Of a stretch of 43,476 bases of DNA, positions 7,112 through 17,470 are shown piece by piece. This DNA comes from an uncultured Geobacter sp. (lineage in GTDB: Bacteria; Desulfobacterota; Desulfuromonadia; Geobacterales; Geobacteraceae). The notes below the pieces were generated by a model, which saw only the letters and a program-made list of their open reading frames with translations, did not search any database and was not told the origin of the DNA. Positions within the stretch are counted from its first letter, which is position 1. The number at the start of each line of letters is the position of its first letter. Position numbers and translations under genes: made by a program. The stretch covers positions 1-43,476 of the forward strand of contig CAIYDQ010000362.1 of assembly GCA_903925075.1 (NCBI GenBank), given 5' to 3'.

Positions 7112-10093
7112 ATGTCAAAGAAGATGCTGATTAACGCGCTGCACGCCGAGGAGGCGCGGGTGGCTATCGTCGAGGATGGGCGCCTTGTGGATCTGGATGT
7201 GGAGATTGCCGGCAACGAGCAGATCCGCGGCAACATCTACAAGGGAGTGGTGGTACGCGTAGAGCCGGGGCTGCAGGCCGCCTTCGTGGACATCGGCTTG
7301 AAGAAGCTCGGGTTCCTGCAGATGGGGGAACTTCATCCGGAAAACTGGCGCTGGCGCGACGACATCGGCGAGGACCAGCGGCACCGCAGGCCCCGCATTC
7401 AGGAGGTCTTGAGGAGAGGCCAGGAACTGATCGTCCAGGTGGAGAAGGGAGAGCGCGACAACAAGGGCTCCGCGCTCACCACCTACGCGTCGTTGCCGGG
7501 CCGCTACATGGTGTTGATGCCGGGCAGCGACTCCTCCGGCATCTCCCGGAAGGTGGAGGCGGAAGGCGAGCGCAAGAAACTGAAGGAAATCATCTCCGAG
7601 ATGACCATCCCCGAAGGGTACGGCTACATCATCAGGACCGAGGCCATGGGGAGAAGCCGCGAGGAACTCCAGAAGGACCTCGATTCGCTGATCGCGCTCT
7701 ACGAGGGCATCGGGGTGCAGGGTGCCAACATGAAGGGGGCCGGCCTCATCTATCAGGAGTCCGCGCTGATCATCCGGACCATACGCGACTACTTCTCGGC
7801 GGACATCGACGAGGTGCTGGTCGACAGCAAGGACGTCTACAAGGACGTGCGCGAATGCCTGAAGGAGATCGACCCGCAATTCGAGAAGCTCGTCAAGATG
7901 CACCAGGAGAAACGTCCGATCTTCTCCCGCTACCAGTTGGAGGAACAGATCGACCTGATCTACGAGAAGAAGGTGCCGCTGAAGTCGGGGGGCTCCATCT
8001 TCATCGAGCCCACCGAGGCGCTGGTCTCCATCGACGTCAACTCGGGCAAGTCCACCGGGGAAAAAGGAGTCGAGGACACCGCCTTTAAAACCAATATGGA
8101 GGCTGCCGAGGAGGCCGCCAGGCAGTTGAGGCTGCGCGACTTGGGCGGTCTGATCGTCATCGACTTCATCGACATGCGGGACAGAAAGCACAACGCCGAA
8201 GTGGAGAAGACGCTGAAGACGGCGTTGAAGGCGGATAAGGCGCGGGTGAACGTGGCTCGCATTTCCGAGTTCGGGTTGCTGGAGATGTCGCGGCAGCGCA
8301 TCCGTCAGACGCTGAACCAGGCGAGCACCCTGGAGTGCCCGCACTGCGACGGCAGAGGGAAGGTCAAGTCCGTGGAGGCCATGGCGCTTTCCTTCCTGAG
8401 GAAGGTGCACGCGGCGGCGGCGAAGGGGACCATCGGCGAGGTGGTGGGGAGCCTGCCGCTGGAGGTCGCCTATTATCTGCTGAACCGAAAAAGACACGAA
8501 CTTTCGCAGATCGAGAGCGATTACGACATCGAAGTGACGGTGAAGGGGAAGCCTTCCTACCTCCTGAACCAGATGGAGCTGGAGTTGGTCAAGAGGGAGA
8601 AACTGCCGCAAGAGGAACTGCCGCAGGAAAGGCCCGTGGAGAAAGTGCCGTTCCGTCCGCCGGTCAAGGAAGACGTCGCGCTCCAGGAGTCGGCAGCTGC
8701 CGAAGCGCGCAAGAAGAAAAAGAAGGGCGGCAAAGGCAAGCCCCAGTTGGAAGTCGAGGCGGCGGTTGTGCCCGAGGCCGTGCCGATTGCCCTGGCGGTC
8801 GAGCCGGGAGGCGCGGAGCGCGTGATCACGGTCGAGGGCGAACAAGAGGAACAGAAGAAAAAGCGTCGGCGCAAACGGAAGCGCGGCAAGGGAGCCGGGG
8901 CTGATGCCGCCGCTGAACACGCCGCGGAACACGCCGCCGGTCATCCGGTGGAGGAGCCGGTAGACCTGCCGGCAGGGCATTTGGCCGAGGCCGGCGAGCC
9001 CGTCGAAGCGGCACAGCAACTCCCGCCTGCCGGTGAGCAGGGCGTGGAGCAGGTCGTCGAGCAGCCTGAGCAGGCTGCCGCCGAACAAGCTGAAGAGCAG
9101 GCAGCGGAGCCGACAGGCGAGGATGCAGGCGAAGAAGGGAAGAAGAAGCGGCGCCGCAAGCGTCGGCGGGGCGGGAAACATGCTCACGAAGCCGAGTTGC
9201 AGGAGGTGGTTTCCGAGCCTTACCGGCAAGTTGGGGCTGCGGCGGCGTGGCCGGCTACGACGCCGGTAGAGATCGCAGCGGTTTCAGAGGAGCCGCCGGC
9301 AGCGGTTGAGTCGCCGGCAGTTGTCGAGCCCCCGGTGGTCGCCAAGAGGAAACCGGGCCGTCCGCCGCGCGCAGCTAAAGCTGCCGCGGAGACTCACGTG
9401 GCGGAGCCGATGGTCGAAGTCCCTACCGTTGTGGCGGAGATTGTTGAGCCTGCCAGAGCCAAACGTGCTGCCAGAGGAGCGCGAGCAGGCAAGGCCGCCG
9501 CGGGGGCCGAAACTGCGGGGACTCTCGAGCTTGGTCACCCTGTTCCGATCACGGATGTCGTCGAGATAGCCGGTTACGCCGGAGTCGACGCTGCCGCAAC
9601 GACCGCCGGCCCCGTCGATGATGCCAAGGCTACCAGCGGCGCCAAAGCGGCTAAGGCCGGCAGGGAATCCAAGGCGTCTAAGGCTGCCAAAGGATCTAAG
9701 GAAGCCAAGGCGTCTAAGGAAGGGAAGGCTACTAAGGAAGCCAAGGCGTCTAAGGAAGGGAAGGCTACTAAGGAAGCAAAGGCGTCTAAGGAAGGGAAGG
9801 AACCGAAATCCAAGGAGCCGAAAGCGGCTAAGGAAGCCAAGGAACTCAAAGCAAGTAAAGGAGCTAAGCCAGCTAAGGAACCTAAGGCCAAGGCTTCCAA
9901 GGCGGCCGCCGTTGAGGCCGCCGGTGCGGTGGAGAGTGCAGCGTCCGCAGCGGAGCTCACTGGGGCAGCCGGCAAAAAGCGGACCGCTAAGCAGAAGGGC
10001 GAACCCGTTCCCGCGTCGGAGCAAGAGCGACCGGCATCGGCTTCCCCCGAAGAAGCTGCTAAGAAGACGCGCGGGCGGAAGAAGAAAGAGTAA
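7112..10093 (+). CDS. rne: Ribonuclease E/G family endoribonuclease
   Basis: A 993-residue RNase E/G. The frame is open back to 6542, but homology begins at MSKKMLINALHAEE, and the ATG at 7112 follows AAAGGAAAG. An S1 RNA-binding domain lies at ~36-125 (GNIYKGVVVRVEPGLQAAFVDIG). The DNase I-like catalytic core carries the two metal-binding aspartates in SIDVNSGKST (~D308) and VIDFIDMRD (~D351). The Zn-link CPHC (~409-412) joins dimers into tetramers. Residues ~1-520 are the enzyme, which cleaves single-stranded AU-rich RNA in mRNA decay and rRNA/tRNA maturation. Residues ~520-993 are low complexity with KKKRRRKRKRGK blocks and AKASKEGKATKE repeats, presumably a disordered RNA- or partner-binding scaffold as in E. 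coli RNase E. Confidence 0.95.
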   Translation: MSKKMLINALHAEEARVAIVEDGRLVDLDVEIAGNEQIRGNIYKGVVVRVEPGLQAAFVDIGLKKLGFLQMGELHPENWRWRDDIGEDQRHRRPRIQEVLRRGQELIVQVEKGERDNKGSALTTYASLPGRYMVLMPGSDSSGISRKVEAEGERKKLKEIISEMTIPEGYGYIIRTEAMGRSREELQKDLDSLIALYEGIGVQGANMKGAGLIYQESALIIRTIRDYFSADIDEVLVDSKDVYKDVRECLKEIDPQFEKLVKMHQEKRPIFSRYQLEEQIDLIYEKKVPLKSGGSIFIEPTEALVSIDVNSGKSTGEKGVEDTAFKTNMEAAEEAARQLRLRDLGGLIVIDFIDMRDRKHNAEVEKTLKTALKADKARVNVARISEFGLLEMSRQRIRQTLNQASTLECPHCDGRGKVKSVEAMALSFLRKVHAAAAKGTIGEVVGSLPLEVAYYLLNRKRHELSQIESDYDIEVTVKGKPSYLLNQMELELVKREKLPQEELPQERPVEKVPFRPPVKEDVALQESAAAEARKKKKKGGKGKPQLEVEAAVVPEAVPIALAVEPGGAERVITVEGEQEEQKKKRRRKRKRGKGAGADAAAEHAAEHAAGHPVEEPVDLPAGHLAEAGEPVEAAQQLPPAGEQGVEQVVEQPEQAAAEQAEEQAAEPTGEDAGEEGKKKRRRKRRRGGKHAHEAELQEVVSEPYRQVGAAAAWPATTPVEIAAVSEEPPAAVESPAVVEPPVVAKRKPGRPPRAAKAAAETHVAEPMVEVPTVVAEIVEPARAKRAARGARAGKAAAGAETAGTLELGHPVPITDVVEIAGYAGVDAAATTAGPVDDAKATSGAKAAKAGRESKASKAAKGSKEAKASKEGKATKEAKASKEGKATKEAKASKEGKEPKSKEPKAAKEAKELKASKGAKPAKEPKAKASKAAAVEAAGAVESAASAAELTGAAGKKRTAKQKGEPVPASEQERPASASPEEAAKKTRGRKKKE
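9701..9796 (+). repeat. 36-bp in-frame tandem repeat in the rne tail
   Basis: A 36-base unit (starting GAAGCCAAGGCGTCTAAGGA) is present twice in full at 9701-9736 and 9737-9772 with no difference, plus a partial third copy to 9796. Each full copy encodes EAKASKEGKATK. Near-perfect identity implies recent expansion by slippage or recombination, and the copy number is likely to vary among strains. Confidence 0.85.
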
Positions 10094-10098
10094 CTGGA

Positions 10099-10887
10099 AT
10101 GTACAAGTTTCTACTCGTGCTGCTGGCTGTATTAGCACATGCGCTGCCAGCCTCCGCGCTCACCTTCGAGGAGCTGACCCCTTACCTCTCGGGGCAGTAC
10201 TTCACCTGGGATGAGAGCATCAATGGCCGCAGGCTCTTGAAGGAGAGCGGCCCCCTGGTTTCCGCCGGGGTGGTGGCTGGCTTTACCACCGCCTCCTCCT
10301 GGACCATCAAGGGGAGGGCGGAAGTTTTCGGTGGGCGCATCGGCTACGACGGCGAGACTCAGGCGCCGGTTTCGGCCAAGGTGCAGACGGACGTGAACTA
10401 CTTCGGCACCAGACAGGAACTCGATCTGGGGTACCGCATCTCTTCCGGCAACCTCGGCATCGAGCCCTTTGCCGGCTTGGGGTACCGATGGTGGTTGCGA
10501 GATCTGCAGGATACCTCCACCGCCGGAATGCGCGTCTCCGGATACACGGAATTGTGGCAAACCGGGTACTGCCGACTGGGCGCCCGGGCACGCTACCTGG
10601 CGCCTCGCCGCGTTGCCTTCTTCGCCGAAGGGGGAGCCAAATACCCTTTCTACACGGGAAACAGCGTTGACTTCGCCGGCAGCGGGGTAATGACGCTGCA
10701 ACCGGTCGGCAGGTGGAGCGGATTCGCGGAGACCGGGGTCGCCTGGCGGCATCTCAAGCTGACCCTGTCTTACGAAGCGTTCAGATATTCGCGCTCTCCT
10801 CTGGCGGCGGCCGGCAATCTGTTGTTTTTTCAACCTGATTCATCCTCCGACCTCGTCGGTTTGAGTCTCGGCTGGGCCTTCAGATAA
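10099..10887 (+). CDS. Predicted outer-membrane beta-barrel protein
   Basis: A 262-residue exported protein with a signal peptide (~residues 1-20, cleavage after ASA). The remainder alternates aromatic and small residues in short stretches typical of transmembrane beta strands (GQYFTWDE, VVAGFTTASSWTIKGRAEVFGGRIGYDG, LDLGYRISSGNLGIEPFAGLGYRWW, FAETGVAWRHLKLTLSYEAFRYS), and it ends LSLGWAFR. I do not recognise a named family; it is close in style to OmpA-barrel or OprF-like hypothetical proteins. It begins 6 bases after rne and may be transcribed with it; no strong ribosome binding site is visible. Confidence 0.7.
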   Translation: MYKFLLVLLAVLAHALPASALTFEELTPYLSGQYFTWDESINGRRLLKESGPLVSAGVVAGFTTASSWTIKGRAEVFGGRIGYDGETQAPVSAKVQTDVNYFGTRQELDLGYRISSGNLGIEPFAGLGYRWWLRDLQDTSTAGMRVSGYTELWQTGYCRLGARARYLAPRRVAFFAEGGAKYPFYTGNSVDFAGSGVMTLQPVGRWSGFAETGVAWRHLKLTLSYEAFRYSRSPLAAAGNLLFFQPDSSSDLVGLSLGWAFR

Positions 10888-10917
10888 AGCTGGCGCCGGT
10901 CACAGAGTGGTTGCAAC

Positions 10918-11292
10918 ATGGAGCAGTTGGTCTACATAGCGCTTTTCGGCGCCCTTGGTTGCCTCGCCCGCTACTTTCTTTCCGGGTGGGTGTACCAGCT
11001 TTTCGGCAGGGGCTTTCCCTACGGCACCCTGGCCGTCAACGTCATCGGGGCATTTCTCATCGGGCTGATCATGGAGTTCTCCATCCGGAGCGCCCTCGTC
11101 TCGCCTACCCTCAGGATCGCGCTCACCATCGGTTTCCTCGGGGGGCTCACCACTTTTTCCACCTTCAGTTTCGAGACCTTCCGCCTGCTTGAAGAGGGCG
11201 CTTTCCTGATTGCCTTTTTCAACGTGTTAGTCAGCGTAATATCCTGTCTTGCCTGCACCTGGATCGGCATCATGGTAGCCAGGGCGATGTGA
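10918..11292 (+). CDS. crcB: Fluoride exporter CrcB/FluC
   Basis: A 124-residue four-helix membrane protein. Diagnostic motifs are GALGCLARYFLS at the N-terminus, GTLAVNVIGAFLIG (the conserved Asn of the pore) and GFLGGLTTFSTFSFE (the TTFSTF motif that lines the fluoride pathway and contributes to the central Na+ site). FluC forms antiparallel homodimers that passively release F-. A single gene is present, consistent with a homodimer. It lies 30 bases after the barrel protein and 155 before a DUF190 gene, a frequent neighbour of crcB. No fluoride riboswitch fits in the 30-base gap. Confidence 0.95.
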   Translation: MEQLVYIALFGALGCLARYFLSGWVYQLFGRGFPYGTLAVNVIGAFLIGLIMEFSIRSALVSPTLRIALTIGFLGGLTTFSTFSFETFRLLEEGAFLIAFFNVLVSVISCLACTWIGIMVARAM

Positions 11293-11310
11293 CAACGGCC
11301 AAAAAGCCGT

Positions 11311-11412
11311 TCAACGTTCTACGTTCGACGTTCTACGTTGAAGGAATCGAACATCGCACCGCTTTTAGCCGTTGCCTTTCGCGTTGAACGTAGAACGTAG
11401 AACGTAGAACGG
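11311..11412. repeat. Inverted repeat of AACGTAGAACGTAG units
   Basis: The left arm (about 11311-11340) contains CGTTCTACG heptad-like units; the right arm (about 11383-11412) is the inverted copy with three successive GTAGAAC units. The loop is about 40 bases. A small separate stem, ACGGC around CAAAAA and GCCGT, lies just upstream at 11295-11310. The element separates crcB from the DUF190 gene. The same unit recurs as direct repeats at 22368-22402. Confidence 0.8.
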
Positions 11413-11447
11413 TTTCTGCCGTAGAACGGTTTATAAGGAGTAAGCAA

Positions 11448-11813
11448 ATGGAGACAAAGCAAATGGAGATAAAGGAAATGGTCGGCGAACAGGCCCTGCT
11501 GAGGATTTTTATCGGGGAGAGCGACCGATTCGCACATATCCCGCTCTACGAGGCGCTGGTGGAACTCTTCCGCAAGGAGGGATTCGCCGGGGCCACCGTG
11601 CTGCGCGGCGTCGCCGGCTTCGGCGCCCACAGCATGTATCATACCGACAGGCTGCTGCGCCTTTCCTCGGACCTGCCGATCGTGCTGGAAGTGGTCGACA
11701 GCAAGGAGCGCTTCGATGCCGTTTTGCCTCAGGTGGAGGAGATGATGGACGGGGGGATGATCACCATGGAAAAGGTCTCCGTCTGGCGCTATGCGCGCAA
11801 GCGCGACGCTTGA
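11448..11813 (+). CDS. DUF190 family PII-like protein
   Basis: A 121-residue cytoplasmic protein. Family landmarks are LLRIFIGESDRF..IPLYEALVELFRKEGFAGATVLRGVAGFG near the start and LSSDLPIVLEVVDSKERFDAVLPQV later. These match DUF190 proteins, which have a ferredoxin-like fold related to PII signalling proteins and are often encoded next to crcB or chromate/ion transporters. AAGGAG lies 8 bases before the ATG. Because crcB is just upstream, a role in sensing or handling fluoride is a reasonable inference, though the repeat between them may separate their transcripts. Confidence 0.85.
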   Translation: METKQMEIKEMVGEQALLRIFIGESDRFAHIPLYEALVELFRKEGFAGATVLRGVAGFGAHSMYHTDRLLRLSSDLPIVLEVVDSKERFDAVLPQVEEMMDGGMITMEKVSVWRYARKRDA

Positions 11814-11864
11814 AACCGCTAAGTCACCTGCTACACTTCGCTAGTTCATGAAAAGGAGCAAGCA

Positions 11865-14555
11865 ATGGGAGTGTTGGACAATCTGAGTCCATTGTGGATT
11901 GAGAATCAGTATTTACTCTGGAAGCAAGAGCCGGAAAAGCTCTCGGAAGAATGGCGCGCATTTTTTACCGGCTTCGAGTTGGGCGGCGCTCGGGAAGCGA
12001 CCGGCGGCGCTCCCCTGGCCGCCGAGGAGGCGCTGAAGCACTCCGCCGTGCAATCCCTCATTTACCGTTACCGCGACATCGGTCACCTGCTCGCCTGCAC
12101 CGATCCGCTTTCCCCCTGCAGCATGGAGCACGAACTCCTGGCGCTCTCCGCTTTCGGTCTTGACGGCTCCGACCTTGCCAAAACCTTTCATTCCCGGCGC
12201 TTCCTGAAGCAAAGCGCCACCCTGAAGGAGATCGTGCAGGTGTTGAGGAGCACCTACTGCGGCTCCATCGGCGTCGAGTTCATGCACATGCAGGATCCCG
12301 ACCAGCGGCAGTGGCTGATCGACCGCATGGAACCCAGTTGCAACCGAGGGAACTTCAGCAAGGATCAGCGGCTGGTCATACTTAAAAAGCTGAAAGAGGC
12401 CGCCTTCTTCGAACGCCATCTGCAGAAGAAGTTTCCCGGCCAGACCCGCTTCTCTCTGGAAGGGGGCGACGTTCTGATCCCGATGCTGGACGCGGCGGTG
12501 AGCAAGGCGGCTTCGCTGGGCGTAAGCGATATCGTCCTGGGCATGCCGCACCGCGGCCGCTTGAACGTGCTGGTGAACATCTTCCGCATGCCCTTCGAGA
12601 ACATGTTCGCCGAATTCGCCGACAACGCCGAATACGGCGTGGTCGGCGAGGGGGACGTCAAGTACCACAAGGGATACTCCGCCGATCTCGCCCTGTCCGG
12701 GGAGCGCTCCATCCATCTGACCCTGACCGCCAACCCGAGCCATCTGGAGGCGATAGATCCGGTGGTGGAGGGGAAATGCCGGGCGCGCCAGGACCGCCTG
12801 GGCGAGGAGGGGGAGGGACGTGTGCTCCCCGTTTTGATCCACGGCGACGCGGCCTTCTCCGGCCAGGGAGTGGTGGCGGAAACCCTGAACCTCTCCCAGC
12901 TTGCCGGCTACCGGACCGGCGGCACGCTGCACATCGTGCTCAACAACCAGATCGGCTTCACCACCATCCCGGCGGATGCCAGATCCAGCCATTACGCCAC
13001 CGACGTGGCGAGGCTGGTGGCGGCGCCGGTCTTCCACGTCTACGGCGACGACCCGGAGGCGGTGGTGCATGCCACGGAACTGGCCCTGAGCTACCGGGAC
13101 CGTTACCGCAGGGACGTGGTGGTGGAGGTGATCTGCTACCGCAGGCACGGGCACAACGAGGGGGACGAGCCCAACTTCACCCAGCCGATCATGTACGAGC
13201 AGATCAAGCTGCGCCCGCAACTGCACGCCATCTACGAGGCGGAACTCCTTCGGGAAGGATGCGCGCAGGAGGAACTGAAAAGCATCGAAGACGAGGTCTC
13301 CGAGCAGCTTCGGCAGTCCGCCGACCGAGAGGCGGCGCCGCCGGAGTCGGCCTTTCTGGCCCGCTGGTGCGGGATGAAGCCCGGCTTTGCCAGGGCTTCG
13401 GTGCAGACCGCCGTCGACGGCACAGCGCTCTTGGCGCTTGCCGAGCAACTGAGCGCCATCCCGGAGGGGTTCACGCCGCATCCGAAGGTGGCGGCCTTGC
13501 TGCAGAAAAGGCGCGAGGCGGCAGTGAAAGGCGGGCCGCTTGACTGGGGGAACGCCGAGACGCTGGCCTTCGCCACACTGCTCGCCCAGGGGGTGCCGGT
13601 GCGCCTGTCGGGGCAGGACGTGCGGCGCGGCACCTTCAGTCATCGGCACGCCGCGCTTTTCGATCAAGCAAACGGCTCCGCCTATCTGCCGCTTGCCGGC
13701 GTGGCTCGGGACGGGGCCAGCTTTCGCGCCTTCGACAGCATGCTGGCGGAGTACTCGGTGCTCGGTTTCGACTACGGTTATTCGCTGGAGTCTCCCGAGA
13801 CGTTGACCGTTTGGGAGGCGCAGTACGGCGACTTCGCCAATGGTGCCCAGGTGATCATCGACCAGTTCATTTCCAGCGGCGAAGCCAAGTGGGAGCGTTG
13901 CAGCGGTCTGGTCCTACTGCTGCCGCACGGTTACGAGGGGCAGGGCGCGGAGCACTCCAGCGCCCGCATCGAGCGTTTTCTGGCGCTGTCGGCCGGCTTC
14001 AACATGCAGATCGTCTACCCGAGCACGCCCGCCCAGTTGTTTCATGTGTTAAGAAGACAAATGCTACAGAGCTTTCGCAAGCCCTTGGTGCTGTTCACCC
14101 CGAAAAGCCTGTTGCGGCACCCGCTCTGCGTGTCGAAGCTGGACGATCTTACCACCGGCGAATTCCGCGAGGTAATCGCCGAACCGGCGGCCTTCGGCGA
14201 CCTGCAGCAGGTGTTGATCTGCACGGGAAAGATCTACTACGATCTGGCGGAGCGGATCGCGAGGGACCAGGTACAGGGGACGGCGCTGGTGAGGGTCGAG
14301 CAGCTTTATCCGCTGGGCGTCGACCTTTTGCGCGGCGAACTGCAGCGCTATTCCCGCAGCGCCCGCTTTAGCTGGGTGCAGGAGGAGCCGCGCAACATGG
14401 GCGCCTGGCCTTTCCTGAGCCCGCACCTGACCGAGATCCTGGGAGCCGCGCCGCGCTACGTCGGGCGTCCCGATGCCGCGGCGCCCGCCTCCGGCTCGCA
14501 CCGGTTGGACAGGGTCGAACAGGAGCGCATCATCGACGAGGCGTTGAAGCTGTGA
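11865..14555 (+). CDS. sucA: 2-oxoglutarate dehydrogenase E1 component
   Basis: An 896-residue thiamine diphosphate enzyme, close to the usual 900-940. It decarboxylates 2-oxoglutarate and passes the succinyl group to the lipoyl arm of E2 in the TCA cycle. Visible are the N-terminal assembly segment (NQYLLWKQEPEKLSEEWRAFF), MPHRGRLNVLVN, NPSHLEAIDPVVEGK, the Mg/ThDP-binding motif GDAAFSGQGVVAETLN with NNQIGFTT (~residues 326-365), RRHGHNEGDEP and the C-terminal HGYEGQGAEHSSAR. The ATG has AGGAG 9 bases upstream. First gene of sucA-sucB-lpdA-lipB; sucB begins 40 bases after the stop. Confidence 0.97.
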   Translation: MGVLDNLSPLWIENQYLLWKQEPEKLSEEWRAFFTGFELGGAREATGGAPLAAEEALKHSAVQSLIYRYRDIGHLLACTDPLSPCSMEHELLALSAFGLDGSDLAKTFHSRRFLKQSATLKEIVQVLRSTYCGSIGVEFMHMQDPDQRQWLIDRMEPSCNRGNFSKDQRLVILKKLKEAAFFERHLQKKFPGQTRFSLEGGDVLIPMLDAAVSKAASLGVSDIVLGMPHRGRLNVLVNIFRMPFENMFAEFADNAEYGVVGEGDVKYHKGYSADLALSGERSIHLTLTANPSHLEAIDPVVEGKCRARQDRLGEEGEGRVLPVLIHGDAAFSGQGVVAETLNLSQLAGYRTGGTLHIVLNNQIGFTTIPADARSSHYATDVARLVAAPVFHVYGDDPEAVVHATELALSYRDRYRRDVVVEVICYRRHGHNEGDEPNFTQPIMYEQIKLRPQLHAIYEAELLREGCAQEELKSIEDEVSEQLRQSADREAAPPESAFLARWCGMKPGFARASVQTAVDGTALLALAEQLSAIPEGFTPHPKVAALLQKRREAAVKGGPLDWGNAETLAFATLLAQGVPVRLSGQDVRRGTFSHRHAALFDQANGSAYLPLAGVARDGASFRAFDSMLAEYSVLGFDYGYSLESPETLTVWEAQYGDFANGAQVIIDQFISSGEAKWERCSGLVLLLPHGYEGQGAEHSSARIERFLALSAGFNMQIVYPSTPAQLFHVLRRQMLQSFRKPLVLFTPKSLLRHPLCVSKLDDLTTGEFREVIAEPAAFGDLQQVLICTGKIYYDLAERIARDQVQGTALVRVEQLYPLGVDLLRGELQRYSRSARFSWVQEEPRNMGAWPFLSPHLTEILGAAPRYVGRPDAAAPASGSHRLDRVEQERIIDEALKL

Positions 14556-14595
14556 GTTGAACGTTACCAATGTTATTGTCCCTGGAGGGAGTGTA

Positions 14596-16008
<1,413 letters not shown>

Positions 16009-16048
16009 CGCCGCATGCCGCATCTAAATTTAAACGGGGGTTATCGAG

Positions 16049-17458
16049 ATGTCCGAGGAAGTTTTCGACCTGGTGGTAATCGGCGCGGGTCCCGGCGGCT
16101 ATGTTGCCGCCATACGAGGAGCCCAGCTCGGCCTGAAGGTGGCCGTGGTGGAGAAGCGGGAGACGCTGGGAGGCGTCTGCCTGAACGAAGGGTGCATCCC
16201 GAGCAAGGCGCTGCTTGATTCCAGCGAACTGTTCCACCTGGCCCGCGAGCGTTTCGCCGGGCACGGCATCGAGGTGGCGCCGCCGACCCTTAACCTGGGC
16301 CGGATGATGGCGCGCAAAAATGAGGTGGTGAAGAAGCTCACCGACGGCGTCGCCTATCTCTTCAAGAAAAACAATATCCGCAGTTTTGCCGGCACAGCCG
16401 CGCTCCTGGGTGCCGATGCGGCCGGCAGCCAGCAGGTGGAGGTGCTAGGAGAGAACGCGACGCGGCTCACGGCCAAAAAGGTGCTGCTTGCCACCGGCAG
16501 CGAGGCGGTGCAGATTCCCTCGCTCCCCTTTGACGGCGAAACGGTGGTGAGCGCGCGCGAGGCGCTCGCCTTCGGCGAGGTGCCGGGGCACCTGCTGGTG
16601 GTGGGGGGAGGCTACATCGGCCTGGAACTCGGCTCGGTCTGGCTTAGGCTTGGCGCTCGGGTGACCGTGGTCGAGATGCTGCCGCGCCTGGTGGCCGGCA
16701 GCGACGGTCAGGTGGCGGACGCGCTGATGCGCTCGCTCAAGAAACAGGGGATGCGCTTCCTGATGGGGGCCAAGGTGGCCGGGGTGGAGCGGCGAGAGGG
16801 CGGACTGGTGGCGCGGGTGGAGCTCGAAGGGGGCGCGCAGGAGATCGAATGCGACAAGGTGTTGGTGGCCGTCGGCCGCAGGCCGCTGACTGCGGGCCTG
16901 GGGCTTGAAAAACTGGGCGTAAAGATGGAGCAGGGGCGCGTGCTGGTCGACGTCGATTACCTCACCAGCGTGCCGGGGATCTACGCCATCGGCGATCTGA
17001 TCGCGGGGCCGATGCTGGCCCACAAGGCGATGGAGGAGGGAGCTGTCTGCGTGGAGCGGATGCAGGGGGAGCCGAGCCTGGTCGATTACGGCTGCGTCCC
17101 CGGAGTCTGCTATACCTGGCCCGAGGCGGCCTCCGTCGGCAGGACCGAGGAGGCGCTCAAAGAGGCGGGCATCCCCTACAAGGTCGGCAGGTTCAATTTC
17201 TCCGCCAACGGCCGGGCGATGTGCATGGACGAGAGCGAGGGGTTCGTCAAGGTGCTCGCCGAAAGCGAGGGGGGGCGGGTGCTGGGGGTCCATATCCTCG
17301 GGCCGCGCGCCTCCGACATGATCGTCGAAGCCGTCACCGTGATGAGCTTTGGCGGGAGCGGCGAAGACATCGCCCTCACCATGCATGCCCATCCGACCCT
17401 CTCCGAGGCGGTCAAGGAAGCCGCCCTCAACCTGGACAAGCGGGCGATCCACGGCTGA
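16049..17458 (+). CDS. lpdA: Dihydrolipoyl dehydrogenase (E3)
   Basis: A 469-residue flavoprotein that reoxidises dihydrolipoamide of E2 with NAD+. It has an FAD-binding GAGPGGYVAA at 12-21, the redox disulfide in GGVCLNEGCIPSK (C44 and C49), an NAD-binding GGGYIGLELGSVW (~190), the second FAD motif YAIGDL (~313-318) and the C-terminal active-site His-Glu in HAHPTLSEA (~445). The order and length are standard. It starts 40 bases after sucB and is followed at once by lipB, so it probably serves this complex, although E3 can also be shared with pyruvate dehydrogenase and the glycine cleavage system. Confidence 0.97.
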   Translation: MSEEVFDLVVIGAGPGGYVAAIRGAQLGLKVAVVEKRETLGGVCLNEGCIPSKALLDSSELFHLARERFAGHGIEVAPPTLNLGRMMARKNEVVKKLTDGVAYLFKKNNIRSFAGTAALLGADAAGSQQVEVLGENATRLTAKKVLLATGSEAVQIPSLPFDGETVVSAREALAFGEVPGHLLVVGGGYIGLELGSVWLRLGARVTVVEMLPRLVAGSDGQVADALMRSLKKQGMRFLMGAKVAGVERREGGLVARVELEGGAQEIECDKVLVAVGRRPLTAGLGLEKLGVKMEQGRVLVDVDYLTSVPGIYAIGDLIAGPMLAHKAMEEGAVCVERMQGEPSLVDYGCVPGVCYTWPEAASVGRTEEALKEAGIPYKVGRFNFSANGRAMCMDESEGFVKVLAESEGGRVLGVHILGPRASDMIVEAVTVMSFGGSGEDIALTMHAHPTLSEAVKEAALNLDKRAIHG

Positions 17459-17470
17459 AAGAAACACCTG

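Noticed and set aside
7115-9229. A 704-codon minus-strand open frame antisense to rne
   Set aside because: Composition is Leu/Arg/His/Asp-rich without domains; rne on the other strand is unambiguous.
10888-10917. Fluoride riboswitch before crcB
   Set aside because: Only 30 bases lie between the two genes and the conserved riboswitch core is absent.
11913-13667. A 584-codon frame antisense to sucA
   Set aside because: Shadow of a highly conserved gene in GC-rich DNA; no ribosome binding site or motif.
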